Shown here piece after piece: positions 5,335 through 11,604 of a stretch of 20,070 nucleotides of DNA (position 1 is the first letter of the stretch; each line of letters begins with the position of its first letter). The stretch lies in IMG/VR virus record IMGVR_UViG_3300034022_001056, positions 1-20,070 of that record; one strand, 5' to 3'. The notes beneath the pieces were generated by a model that searched no databases, was not told where the DNA came from, and worked only from the letters and a program-made list of their open reading frames with translations. This DNA comes from a virus. Both the position numbers and the translations under genes were made by a program.

Positions 5335-5470
5335 CCGCAACTACCTGCGCACGCTCACTGATCGCGAGCTTATGGAACTCGCGACAGCCGACAGCGAGCT
5401 GGCAATCGTGCTGGCAGAGCGCCTTGAAGAGGCACGCAGCAACACCCCCGCATATGGAGACGACGCATGA
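5324..5470 (+). CDS. Small conserved-looking phage protein (48 aa)
   Basis: Two adjacent ATGs (5324 and 5327) follow a GAGGAGG site (5311-5317) embedded in the acidic tail of the upstream gene. The product (NYLRTLTDRELMELATADSELAIVLAERLEEA) is a two-helix protein. It resembles the short phage proteins with an N-Y-L-R-x-L-(T/S)-x-x-E-L start and L-x-x-E-L-A-x-R-L-E ending that I recall from many phage early regions. Function unknown. Its TGA overlaps the ATG of the next gene (ATGA, 5467-5470). A competing frame starting at 5331 has a shadow-like composition and was rejected. Confidence 0.6.
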   Translation: MMNDRNYLRTLTDRELMELATADSELAIVLAERLEEARSNTPAYGDDA

Positions 5471-5895
5471 CATACCGCATCGAGATAACCGCAGACAGCC
5501 TCGCCGAACTGGCCGGGCGCGTCTCCGCACTGGCCGTACAGTTGCAGACACAGCATGTGCCTGTGATCGTGCACCACGCCAGCAAGACGCCGAAAAAGGC
5601 CGCCGTGCTGCACGAGGTGCCGCCGTTCACGCTCACCGTTGAGCCGGCCCTCGATCCGGCACCAGAGCCTGTTGCGGAACCTGTCGCACTTGTGGCGGAG
5701 CCTGTCGCGCCCGCCGTCGTCGTGTACGACCCTGTCGTCGACATCGCGCCCCGCGTCCTTGCCTACGTTGCCCTGCGCGGCCGTGACGCCATGCTCGAGC
5801 TGTTGTCGCAGTTCGGTGTCGAGCGCGCGTCACACGTCCCACCGGAGCATCACGGCGAACTGGTGGCCCTCCTCGACGCGGTTATCAACGCATGA
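5467..5895 (+). CDS. Hypothetical two-domain protein with Pro/Ala/Glu linker (142 aa)
   Basis: Three parts are visible. An N-terminal alpha/beta segment (MTYRIEITADSLAELAGRVSALA, about residues 1-40) is followed by a low-complexity linker of Pro, Ala, Val and Glu (about 55-85, with EPVAEPVA-type repeats). A C-terminal helical domain (about 90-142) contains RVLAYVALRGRDAMLELL, then a short loop, VPPEHHGELVALLDAVI. I recall the C-terminal pattern (a helix, a Gly-containing turn, a Pro-Glu before a helix) as a recurring module in small phage proteins next to recombination genes, but I cannot name the family. It is coupled by ATGA overlaps to the genes on both sides, and the downstream neighbour is the Cas4-like nuclease. 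It may be an accessory to that nuclease or to the SSB. Confidence 0.6.
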   Translation: MTYRIEITADSLAELAGRVSALAVQLQTQHVPVIVHHASKTPKKAAVLHEVPPFTLTVEPALDPAPEPVAEPVALVAEPVAPAVVVYDPVVDIAPRVLAYVALRGRDAMLELLSQFGVERASHVPPEHHGELVALLDAVINA

Positions 5896-7067
5896 GCGCA
5901 CACGCGAAACTGTCGCCGTCGGGGGCGCACCGCTGGATGCGTTGCCCCGGCAGCGTCGCCCTCGAGGCACCGTTCCCGGACAACAGCAACCGCTTCTCGG
6001 CGGAGGGCACGCTGGCGCACACGCTGGCCAGCGAACATCTCGGCGGAAGTGGCTTGCACCCGTATCACCGGATCGGCGAGGTCCACGAGGTGGACGGGTT
6101 CAATTTCACCGTCACTAAGGAGATGGCGGCATTCGTGATCGATTACGTCCGCCTCGTGTGGGAGTACGCCGAGGGTGGCATGCTCCTCGTCGAGAAGCGC
6201 GTCGACTTTAGCCCGGTGATCGACGTCCCGGAGAGTTTCGGCACGTCCGACGCCATCATCATCAAGGGCGACGAGCTGATCGTGATCGACCTGAAATACG
6301 GCATGGGCGTCAAGGTCGACGCGACCGAGAACGAGCAGCTGCAACTGTACGCCCTCGGCGCGCTGAACGACTTTGGCATTCTGGCCGACTTTGCGGTGGT
6401 CACGATGGTGATCCACCAGCCGCGCCTGAACTACGTCAGCGAGTGGACGGTACCCGTCGAGGTGCTGCGCGCCTTCGGCGAGGACGCCCGTCTGTCTGCC
6501 GTCGAGGTGCTGCACCACGAGGCACCCCGCCTCGAGGCCGGCGAGAAGCAGTGCCGCTTCTGCAAGGCCAAGGCCGTCTGCCCGGCCCTGAACGACAACG
6601 TCTCGCTGGCCACGGCCGGCGTGGCGACTGTCGCGGACTTTGCCGAGTTCCTGCCGGCGCTGGCCGAGGACGGGCTGTCGACGGCCATGTCGCGTGTCGA
6701 GTTGGTTGAGCAGTGGTGCAAGGGCATCCGCGCCGAGGTCGAGCGTCGCCTGCTTGCAGGCACGCCCGTCGAGGGCTACAAGCTGGTCGCCGGGCGCAAG
6801 GGCAACCGCGCGTGGAGCGACCCAAGCGAGGTCGAGCAGATCTTGAAGAGGTCGTTCCGTCTGCGCGACGACGACATGTACGAGCAGGTGCTGATCAGCC
6901 CGACGGCGGCCGAGAAGCTCCTCAAAGATACCCCGAAGCGGTGGGCACGGGTCCAAGACCTGATCACGCGCGGAGAGGGCAAGCCATCTGTGGCACCCGC
7001 CACGGATACCCGGCCAGCATTGGCCATCGCGTCGGTCGCGGACGAGTTCCGCGCCCTTCTCAACTGA
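5892..7067 (+). CDS. DUF2800 / Cas4-RecB-like PD-(D/E)XK nuclease with four-Cys cluster (391 aa)
   Basis: Matches the phage DUF2800 family. The N-terminus (HAKLSPSGAHRWMRCPGS) supplies Cys18. GTSDAIII (Asp120) and VIDLKYGMGV (Asp133-x-Lys135) form the PD-(D/E)XK active site, with NEQLQLYALG giving the Gln/Tyr fourth motif near 147-154. The group CRFCKAKAVC gives Cys221, Cys224 and Cys230. One N-terminal Cys plus three C-terminal Cys is the arrangement that holds a 4Fe-4S cluster in Cas4 and AddB-type nucleases. The enzyme probably resects DNA ends for recombination-dependent replication. It is coupled to the upstream gene (ATGA) and precedes the DUF2815 SSB, a pairing common in phages. Intactness looks good: all key residues are present. 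Confidence 0.85.
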   Translation: MSAHAKLSPSGAHRWMRCPGSVALEAPFPDNSNRFSAEGTLAHTLASEHLGGSGLHPYHRIGEVHEVDGFNFTVTKEMAAFVIDYVRLVWEYAEGGMLLVEKRVDFSPVIDVPESFGTSDAIIIKGDELIVIDLKYGMGVKVDATENEQLQLYALGALNDFGILADFAVVTMVIHQPRLNYVSEWTVPVEVLRAFGEDARLSAVEVLHHEAPRLEAGEKQCRFCKAKAVCPALNDNVSLATAGVATVADFAEFLPALAEDGLSTAMSRVELVEQWCKGIRAEVERRLLAGTPVEGYKLVAGRKGNRAWSDPSEVEQILKRSFRLRDDDMYEQVLISPTAAEKLLKDTPKRWARVQDLITRGEGKPSVAPATDTRPALAIASVADEFRALLN

Positions 7068-7085
7068 CAACTGGAGATCTGAAAA

Positions 7086-7685
7086 ATGACAACTGAAACT
7101 CGCCGCGCCGTCACTCTGATGCTCAAGAACAAGCGTCTGGGCTTCGTCGACCTCGCCGAGCCGCGCTCGATCAACGGCGGCAAGCCCGTATACGGCATGC
7201 GTATCATCGTCCCGCCGACCGACGCGGACGCCAAGGCCATCAACGATGCCATCGTCGAAGTCGCAATCACGCAGTGGAAGGACAAGGCCGGTGCCGTCCT
7301 CGACATGCTGTACGACAAGGGCCGCGTCGCGTACCTGAAGAAGGACTACCGCAACCTGAAGGGCGACATCTACAAGGGCTTCGAGGGCATGTACTCCCTC
7401 GGTGCCAGCTCGCCGGGCGACAAGCCGCCGGCGTGCTACGACGAGTTCGGCCGCCAGTTGTCGGCGTCCGAGATCAGCCGCAAGATTTACAGCGGCTGCT
7501 ACGCGCACGTGAAGGTGGAGCTGTACCCGCTCCTGCGCGACGACGGCAACCGCATCTCCTGCGCCATCCTCGGCGTCATGTTTGCGGCCGACGGTGAGGC
7601 ATTTGGCGGCGGCTCTGCGATGGCCACGGCGGACGACTTTGCCGGCCTGACCAAGGCCCCGATCGACGTGTCAGACCTGTTCTGA
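7086..7685 (+). CDS. DUF2815 single-stranded DNA-binding protein (199 aa)
   Basis: Matches the phage DUF2815 family, whose characterised member from enterobacteria phage Enc34 is an OB-fold SSB. Recognisable parts are the first strand MLKNKRLGFVDLAEP, the segment KGFEGMYSLGASS near residues 96-108, IYSGCYAHVKVELYPLL near 136-152, and ILGVMFAADGEAFGGG near 160-175. The C-terminal tip is acidic and ends in Phe (DDFAGLTKAPIDVSDLF). This is the usual SSB tail that recruits partner replication proteins. It would coat ssDNA for the polymerase and nuclease encoded on either side. The ATG follows a GGAG site and lies 18 bases after the nuclease gene. Its stop overlaps the GapR start by one base (TGATG). 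Confidence 0.85.
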   Translation: MTTETRRAVTLMLKNKRLGFVDLAEPRSINGGKPVYGMRIIVPPTDADAKAINDAIVEVAITQWKDKAGAVLDMLYDKGRVAYLKKDYRNLKGDIYKGFEGMYSLGASSPGDKPPACYDEFGRQLSASEISRKIYSGCYAHVKVELYPLLRDDGNRISCAILGVMFAADGEAFGGGSAMATADDFAGLTKAPIDVSDLF

Positions 7686-7939
7686 TGATCGACGCCGACC
7701 ACAACCGGGCGGCGGAGGATCTTCGCCTCTTCCTCGAGCGCATCGAGCGTCTCGAGGAGGAGAAGAAGGGCATCTCCGACGACATCCGTGACGTCTACGC
7801 CGAGGCCAAGGGCAACGGCTGGGACACCAAGACGATGCGCAGGCTCATCGCCCTGCGCAAACTCGACCCCGACGCGCGTGCGGAGCAGCAGGCGCTGCTT
7901 GAGACGTACGCGAGGGCTATTGGCCTCGATTTAATTTAA
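7685..7939 (+). CDS. GapR-like DNA-binding protein (DUF2312), 84 aa
   Basis: The sequence is almost a consensus GapR. NRAAEDLRLFLERIERLEEEKKG gives the long first helix, ISDDIRDVYAEAKGNGWDTKTMRRLIALRKLD follows, and LLETYARAIGLDL ends it; 84 residues is the family length. In Caulobacter, GapR is an essential nucleoid protein that binds overtwisted DNA ahead of forks and RNA polymerase and stimulates type II topoisomerases. Homologues are known in alphaproteobacterial phages. Its place between the SSB and DNA polymerase suggests it manages supercoiling during phage replication. It is the strongest host clue in the window. The start shares a base with the previous stop. No strong ribosome site is visible beyond that coupling. 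Confidence 0.9.
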   Translation: MIDADHNRAAEDLRLFLERIERLEEEKKGISDDIRDVYAEAKGNGWDTKTMRRLIALRKLDPDARAEQQALLETYARAIGLDLI

Positions 7940-7948
7940 CGCTATAGG
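7920..7948 (+). promoter_or_regulatory. Candidate promoter at end of GapR-like gene
   Basis: TTGGCC (7920-7925), a 17-base AT-rich spacer, and TATAGG (7943-7948) form a plausible but weak sigma-70-type promoter. A start near 7951-7955 would coincide with the base of the leader hairpin. The CTATAGG string (7942-7948) also resembles the core of T7/SP6-type phage promoters, but no single-subunit RNA polymerase gene is visible here. It carries no AAGC-N4-GCTT dyad. Confidence 0.35.
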
Positions 7949-7950
7949 CG

Positions 7951-8069
7951 GAGTGGTGGTGGCCGGGAGGAAGCCCGGCTGCCGCCACTCTGTTCTGGTG
8001 AGCCGCGCCGCCGGGCGTGTCCCCGCCTGTTGCTGATAACTTGCGGCGCGTCTCTCCTGAACAGAGTGG
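7951..8069 (+). promoter_or_regulatory. Structured leader of DNA polymerase gene with competing stems
   Basis: Bases 7951-7967 and 7974-7990 form an uninterrupted 17-bp stem (three G-U pairs) with an AGGAAG loop. Bases 7985-7995 (CCACTCTGTTC) are instead an exact complement of 8059-8069 (GAACAGAGTGG), enclosing another exact 8-bp stem (8004-8011 with 8043-8050). The first hairpin and the long-range stem share 7985-7990 and cannot coexist. The distal strand ends 10 bases before the proposed TTG start at 8080. No U-tract follows the hairpin, which argues against a simple terminator. This is the only gap over 100 bases between genes in the window. Confidence 0.55.
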
Positions 8070-8079
8070 GACAACTCTC

Positions 8080-10041
8080 TTGACAACCCTACACCTCGAC
8101 CTTGAAACCTTCAGCGAAGTGCCGATTACGCACGGCACGCACGCCTACGCCGAGAGGGCCGAGGTGCTGCTGGTGGCCGTCGCCGTCGACGACGCGCCCG
8201 TGGACGTGTGGGACACGCAGGACCGGCCAGACTGGCGATCGGACTTGCAGCGCCTGATCAACGACGCCGACACCGTCGTCATACACAACAGCCACTTCGA
8301 CCGCACGGTGCTGCGCCACTGCGGCGTCACGATCCCCGTAGAGAAGATCGAGGATACGATGGTCCTTGCGCTGCAGCACAGCCTGCCGGCGTCTCTGGGC
8401 GCCCTGTGCGACGTCCTCGACGTGCCCAGTGACATCGCTAAAGACAAGGCCGGCAGGAAGCTGATACAGTTGTTCTGCAAGCCGCGAGGGAAGAACGTCA
8501 AACTGAGAAGGGCTGATCGTGACACACACCCCGCCGAGTGGGCCGCCTTCGTCGAGTACGCCCGGCTGGATGTGGACGCGATGCGAGACGTACGCCGACG
8601 CCTCCCACGCTGGAATAACAGTGTGGGTGAGCGGGAGCTGTGGCGGCTCGACCAGAGGATTAACGACGGTGGTATCGCCGTTGACGTCGGTCTCGCCCGA
8701 GCTGCACTTAGAGCTTTCGAGCGAACTTCGCGATCTCTGGCAGTTCGCAGCGGACGTCTGACGAACGGCGCCGTCGGCAGCCTGACACAGCGCGCCAAGT
8801 TGCTCGACTACCTGCGCGGCGTGCTGCACCTTGACATTGCCGACCTGACCAAGGCCACCGTCGCAGGTGTGCTGCAACGCAAAGACCTGCACCCCGAGGC
8901 GCGTGAGCTGCTGGAGATCAGGCAGCAGGCAGCGGCTACGTCGCCGGCCAAATACGGCGTCATCATCAACGCGGCCAGCAGCGACGGTCGCTTGCGCGGC
9001 ATCATCCAGTTCTGCGGCGCGTCGCGCACCGGACGCGACGCCGGTCGCCTGTTCCAGCCGCAGAACCTGCCCCGCACGTTCCTCAAGCCAGATTACATCG
9101 AGAGCGGCATCGCGGCCATGAAGCTGGACTGCGAAGACCTGCTGATTGACAACGTGTCGGAACTCTGCACGGGCGCCGTGCGCGGCTGCCTCATTGCCGA
9201 GCCGGGCAAGAAGCTGGTGATCTCCGACTTGTCGAACATTGAGGGTCGCGTCTTGGCGTGGCTCGCCGGCGAGCAGTGGAAGGTCGACGCATTCTACGCC
9301 TTCGACCGGGGCGAGGGACACGACCTGTACGTCGTTGCGTACAGCAAGGCGTTCGGCGTCGAGGCCGATGTCGTCGTCGAGAACAAGAAGACCGGCGACG
9401 GCACGATGCGCCAGTACGGCAAGGTCATGGAACTCGCCGGGGGCTACGGCGGCGGTGTCGGCGCGTACCGCACCATGGGCGGCGCGGCCGTGGACGCGCT
9501 GAAGGACGACGCCATCCAGACGCTGGTGACGTCGTGGCGCAAGGCGCATCCGAAGACGGTGGCGCTGTGGCACGCCGTGGAGCGTGCGGCGCGTGCCGCC
9601 ATCGACAAGCCGCTGGAGGAGTTCCCCGTCGGCGCACTGAGCGTGGGCATGAAGGACAAGTGGCTGCGCATCAAGTTGCCGTCCGGGCGATACCTGTCGT
9701 ACCCGGACGCGGCCGTCAATGACGACGGGCGGCTGACGCACAGCGGCGTCAACCAGTTCACGAAGAAGTGGGAGACGCTGGAGACGTACGGCGGCAAGCT
9801 GGTCGAGAATATCGTGCAGGCCGTGGCGCGCGACGTGTTCATGGTCGGCATGCGCAACGCCGAGGCTGCCGGGTATCCCGTCTGCATCCGCGTACACGAC
9901 GAGCTGATCACCGAGACGCCAGACACGGAGGCGTACAGCGTTGATCGGCTGTCGGCGCTCATGGCCACGAACCCGTCGTGGGCCGCCGGGCTGCCCCTGC
10001 GCGCCGCCGGCTTCGAGACACACCGTTATAGAAAAGAATGA
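8080..10041 (+). CDS. Family A DNA polymerase with 3'-5' exonuclease domain (653 aa)
   Basis: The replicative polymerase of the phage. The N-terminal DEDDy exonuclease has LDLET (Asp7, Glu9), HNSHFDR (Asn70 to Asp74) and YARLD (Tyr160, Asp164). The polymerase domain has motif A as SDLSNIEGR (Asp383, Glu near 388), the finger helix with Lys448 followed by ELAGGYGGGVGAY, and motif C as IRVHDE (His606-Asp607-Glu608). There is no 5'-nuclease domain, as usual for phages. The TTG at 8080 is proposed because the exonuclease core begins at once (LTTLHLDLE). The longer GTG form from 8017 would be encoded through the structured leader and adds a non-homologous-looking stretch. Start codon choice is the main uncertainty; the stop is certain. 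Confidence 0.88.
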   Translation: MTTLHLDLETFSEVPITHGTHAYAERAEVLLVAVAVDDAPVDVWDTQDRPDWRSDLQRLINDADTVVIHNSHFDRTVLRHCGVTIPVEKIEDTMVLALQHSLPASLGALCDVLDVPSDIAKDKAGRKLIQLFCKPRGKNVKLRRADRDTHPAEWAAFVEYARLDVDAMRDVRRRLPRWNNSVGERELWRLDQRINDGGIAVDVGLARAALRAFERTSRSLAVRSGRLTNGAVGSLTQRAKLLDYLRGVLHLDIADLTKATVAGVLQRKDLHPEARELLEIRQQAAATSPAKYGVIINAASSDGRLRGIIQFCGASRTGRDAGRLFQPQNLPRTFLKPDYIESGIAAMKLDCEDLLIDNVSELCTGAVRGCLIAEPGKKLVISDLSNIEGRVLAWLAGEQWKVDAFYAFDRGEGHDLYVVAYSKAFGVEADVVVENKKTGDGTMRQYGKVMELAGGYGGGVGAYRTMGGAAVDALKDDAIQTLVTSWRKAHPKTVALWHAVERAARAAIDKPLEEFPVGALSVGMKDKWLRIKLPSGRYLSYPDAAVNDDGRLTHSGVNQFTKKWETLETYGGKLVENIVQAVARDVFMVGMRNAEAAGYPVCIRVHDELITETPDTEAYSVDRLSALMATNPSWAAGLPLRAAGFETHRYRKE

Positions 10042-10057
10042 GGTATATCAGTGACTT

Positions 10058-10261
10058 ATGTTCACGCAGCTTGACCCAGCCATCCCGATGTCGACGAGCA
10101 AGGGCGACGGCCTCGCCCTCGCCGTCATCGACTACGGCATGGAGCACAGCCTGCTGTGGGTCGTGGCGCTCGACGACAGCGGCGAGATATGGTGCGTGCC
10201 GAACGCCGAGGTGCGCGTCGTCGCCAACTGGTCGATGGGCCGGCGGCTGACGCATGCGTGA
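10058..10261 (+). CDS. Small conserved-looking phage protein next to DNA polymerase (67 aa)
   Basis: The product is a compact beta-rich protein with LALAVIDYGMEHSLLWVVALDDSGEIWCVPNAEVRVVANWSMGR. I recall the combination of a D-x-G-E-I-W-x-V-P-N segment and a terminal N-W-(S/T)-x-G-R from small proteins encoded beside family A polymerases in other phages, but I know no function. The ATG at 10058 lies 17 bases after the polymerase stop, with only a weak AGG upstream; an internal ATG (10088) is an alternative. Its end overlaps the start of the VRR-NUC gene by eight bases (ATGCGTGA), so these two are probably translated together. It could be a polymerase or nuclease accessory. Confidence 0.65.
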   Translation: MFTQLDPAIPMSTSKGDGLALAVIDYGMEHSLLWVVALDDSGEIWCVPNAEVRVVANWSMGRRLTHA

Positions 10262-10556
10262 GAGCCAGATCGAGGCGGAGCTGAAGAGGCGCGTGAAGGC
10301 GGCGCACGGGCAGACGCGCAAGGTGCGCTGGCTGTGCCGCAACGGCGCGCCCGATCGGCTGATCTGGTGGCCCGGGCCACGCGCCGCCTTTGTCGAGATC
10401 AAGCGCCCCGGCGAGGGCGTGGACTGGCGCAGCCCGCAGGGGCGGGAGATCAGCCGCCTGCGCGCCGACGGTTGGGCCGTGTACGTGCTGAACGAGGTGG
10501 CGCAGATCGACGGAATAATCGACGAGGTACGAAAAAAGTCTCTTGACGCCGTGTAA
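10254..10556 (+). CDS. VRR-NUC domain nuclease (100 aa)
   Basis: A stand-alone VRR-NUC protein, the minimal PD-(D/E)XK fold found in many phages and fused in eukaryotic FAN1. Visible motifs are an N-terminal helix with Glu residues (SQIEAELKRRV), the GAPDR motif with Asp34, FVEIKRPG with Glu48 and Lys50, and QGREISRLRADGW with Gln62 and the conserved aromatic turn. Family members cut branched or flap DNA structures, and in phages they probably process Holliday-type junctions during replication or packaging. The length of 100 residues is normal for the phage form. The gene is coupled to the preceding small gene, and its TAA stop lies within the dyad of promoter element copy C (10554-10567). 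Confidence 0.87.
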   Translation: MRESQIEAELKRRVKAAHGQTRKVRWLCRNGAPDRLIWWPGPRAAFVEIKRPGEGVDWRSPQGREISRLRADGWAVYVLNEVAQIDGIIDEVRKKSLDAV

Positions 10557-10585
10557 GCACCCGCTTAAAAGGGTGCATCAGCAAC
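10543..10585 (+). promoter_or_regulatory. Promoter/operator-like element, copy C
   Basis: TTGACG (10543-10548), a 17-bp spacer and TAAAAG (10566-10571), with the perfect dyad TAAGC-ACCC-GCTTA at 10554-10567 and the shared GCATCAGCAAC leader (10575-10585). From the dyad to the leader it matches copy D except for two central dyad bases. A second dyad, GCACCC with GGGTGC (10557-10562 and 10571-10576), is present only here. It overlaps the end of the VRR-NUC gene and should drive the gene at 10597. Confidence 0.72.
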
Positions 10586-10596
10586 GGAGACACCCC

Positions 10597-11529
10597 ATGT
10601 GCAACTCAGCCACCTGCCAGCACGACGACCTGAACGATGACATCTTTGACATCTTCGGCCTCGCACCCGTCAGCAACTCCTCTGTTGCCGCGCCCGCAAC
10701 GTACGACACCGTGCTTGCCGACGCGCAGGTCGCCAACACGCGCCGCTTCGAAGAAACCTGCCCGGCCTGCCGTGGCAGCGGTGTTTTTCGCAGCTACAGC
10801 GGCCGCGTCGTCGGCGACTGCTTCAAGTGCAAGGGTAAGGGCACGCAGTTCTTCAAGACCAGCAACGACGACCGCGCCAAGGCTCGCGACGCCGCCGACG
10901 CCCGCAAGGCGAAGGCCGCCGCCGCAGTTGCCGAGCAGGCCAGCGCGTGGCTCGAGGCCAACCCGGTCGAGGCCGAGTGGCTCCGCCAGCCGGTCACCGG
11001 CGACTTCACCTTCCACGCCGACATGCTGGCCGCGCTGGTCAAGTACGGCAGCCTGACCGAGCGTCAGGAGGCCGCCGTCCGCAACGCCGCCGCCAAGAGC
11101 GCCGCGCGCAAGGCCCAGTGGACCGCCGAGCGTGCCGATCGCGACGCCAACAAGGCCGTCGTCGAGATCAGCCGCATCGCAGACGCCTTTGCATCTGCCA
11201 AGGACGCTGGCCTCAAGTTCCCGAAGCTGCGCCTCGACACGTTCACCTTCTCGCTGGCACCGGCCACCGGCAGCAACGCCGGCTCCGTGTACGTCAAGGA
11301 CGGCGAGACCTACCTCGGCAAGATCGCCGACGGCCGGTTCACCCGCAGCCGCGACTGTGACGACGCTGTCGAGGCCCGCATCGTCGCCGCATGCGCCGAC
11401 CCGGCAGCGGCAGCGGAGGCCTACGGCCAGCGCACCGGCCAGTGCGCCTGCTGCGGTCGCGAGCTTACGGCGGCCGAGAGCATCGCCCGCTCGATCGGGC
11501 CGATCTGCCTCGAGAAGTGGGGCTGGTAG
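10597..11529 (+). CDS. Zinc-binding protein with DnaJ-type CxxCxGxG motifs and DUF6011-like C-terminus (310 aa)
   Basis: Two DnaJ-like zinc motifs are present: CPACRGSG (Cys55, Cys58) and CFKCKGKG (Cys75, Cys78), which together can bind one zinc ion. A long Ala/Lys/Arg-rich helical region follows (about 90-210). Next is a beta-rich part (LRLDTFTFSLAPATGSNAGSVYVKDGETYLGKI, split by a short loop). The C-terminus CACCGRELTAAESIARSIGPICLEKWG (Cys283, Cys286, Cys304) resembles the DUF6011 knuckle, with its C-x-x-C-G-R-x-L and G-P-x-C parts. No J-domain is present, so it is not a co-chaperone by itself. A nucleic-acid-binding role is plausible. The ATG at 10597 follows promoter element C and a GGAGA site; the 10543 start lies inside the promoter and is rejected. 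Confidence 0.7.
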   Translation: MCNSATCQHDDLNDDIFDIFGLAPVSNSSVAAPATYDTVLADAQVANTRRFEETCPACRGSGVFRSYSGRVVGDCFKCKGKGTQFFKTSNDDRAKARDAADARKAKAAAAVAEQASAWLEANPVEAEWLRQPVTGDFTFHADMLAALVKYGSLTERQEAAVRNAAAKSAARKAQWTAERADRDANKAVVEISRIADAFASAKDAGLKFPKLRLDTFTFSLAPATGSNAGSVYVKDGETYLGKIADGRFTRSRDCDDAVEARIVAACADPAAAAEAYGQRTGQCACCGRELTAAESIARSIGPICLEKWGW

Positions 11530-11546
11530 TGACACGCAGATGCCGC

Positions 11547-11589
11547 TTGACATCCTGTAAGCAATCGCTTAAAAGGGTGCATCAGCAAC
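11547..11589 (+). promoter_or_regulatory. Promoter/operator-like element, copy D
   Basis: TTGACA (11547-11552), a 17-bp spacer and TAAAAG (11570-11575). The perfect dyad TAAGC-AATC-GCTTA is at 11558-11571, and the leader GCATCAGCAAC at 11579-11589 is followed by an AAGGAG ribosome site and the ATG at 11605. The N4 centre differs from copies B and C while both arms are conserved, as expected if a dimeric protein reads the arms. Confidence 0.75.
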
Positions 11590-11604
11590 GAAGGAGACTT
11601 ACCA

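Noticed and set aside
5850-7508. 552-residue open frame on the minus strand
   Set aside because: Antisense to the DUF2800 nuclease and DUF2815 SSB genes, with a composition dominated by Val, Arg, Asp, Leu and Ala typical of a mirrored GC-rich frame.
7951-7990. Intrinsic terminator after the GapR-like gene
   Set aside because: The stem is long and stable, but it is followed by TGTTCTGGTG rather than a U-tract. A leader or attenuator role fits better, though factor-aided termination cannot be excluded.
8080-8085. A fifth TTGACA as another copy of the operator-promoter element
   Set aside because: It lacks the AAGC-N4-GCTT dyad, the -10-like box and the ATCAGCA leader. It is better explained as the TTG start and first codons of the polymerase.
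8089-10023. 644-residue open frame on the minus strand
   Set aside because: Antisense to the DNA polymerase across nearly its whole length; no motif, and no ribosome site was found for it.
10597-11529. Phage-encoded DnaJ co-chaperone
   Set aside because: The CxxCxGxG motifs are present, but there is no J-domain or HPD motif and only two of the usual four repeats.
10606-11553. 315-residue open frame on the minus strand
   Set aside because: Gly/Ala/Val-rich shadow of the zinc-binding protein gene, which has clear cysteine motifs on the plus strand.
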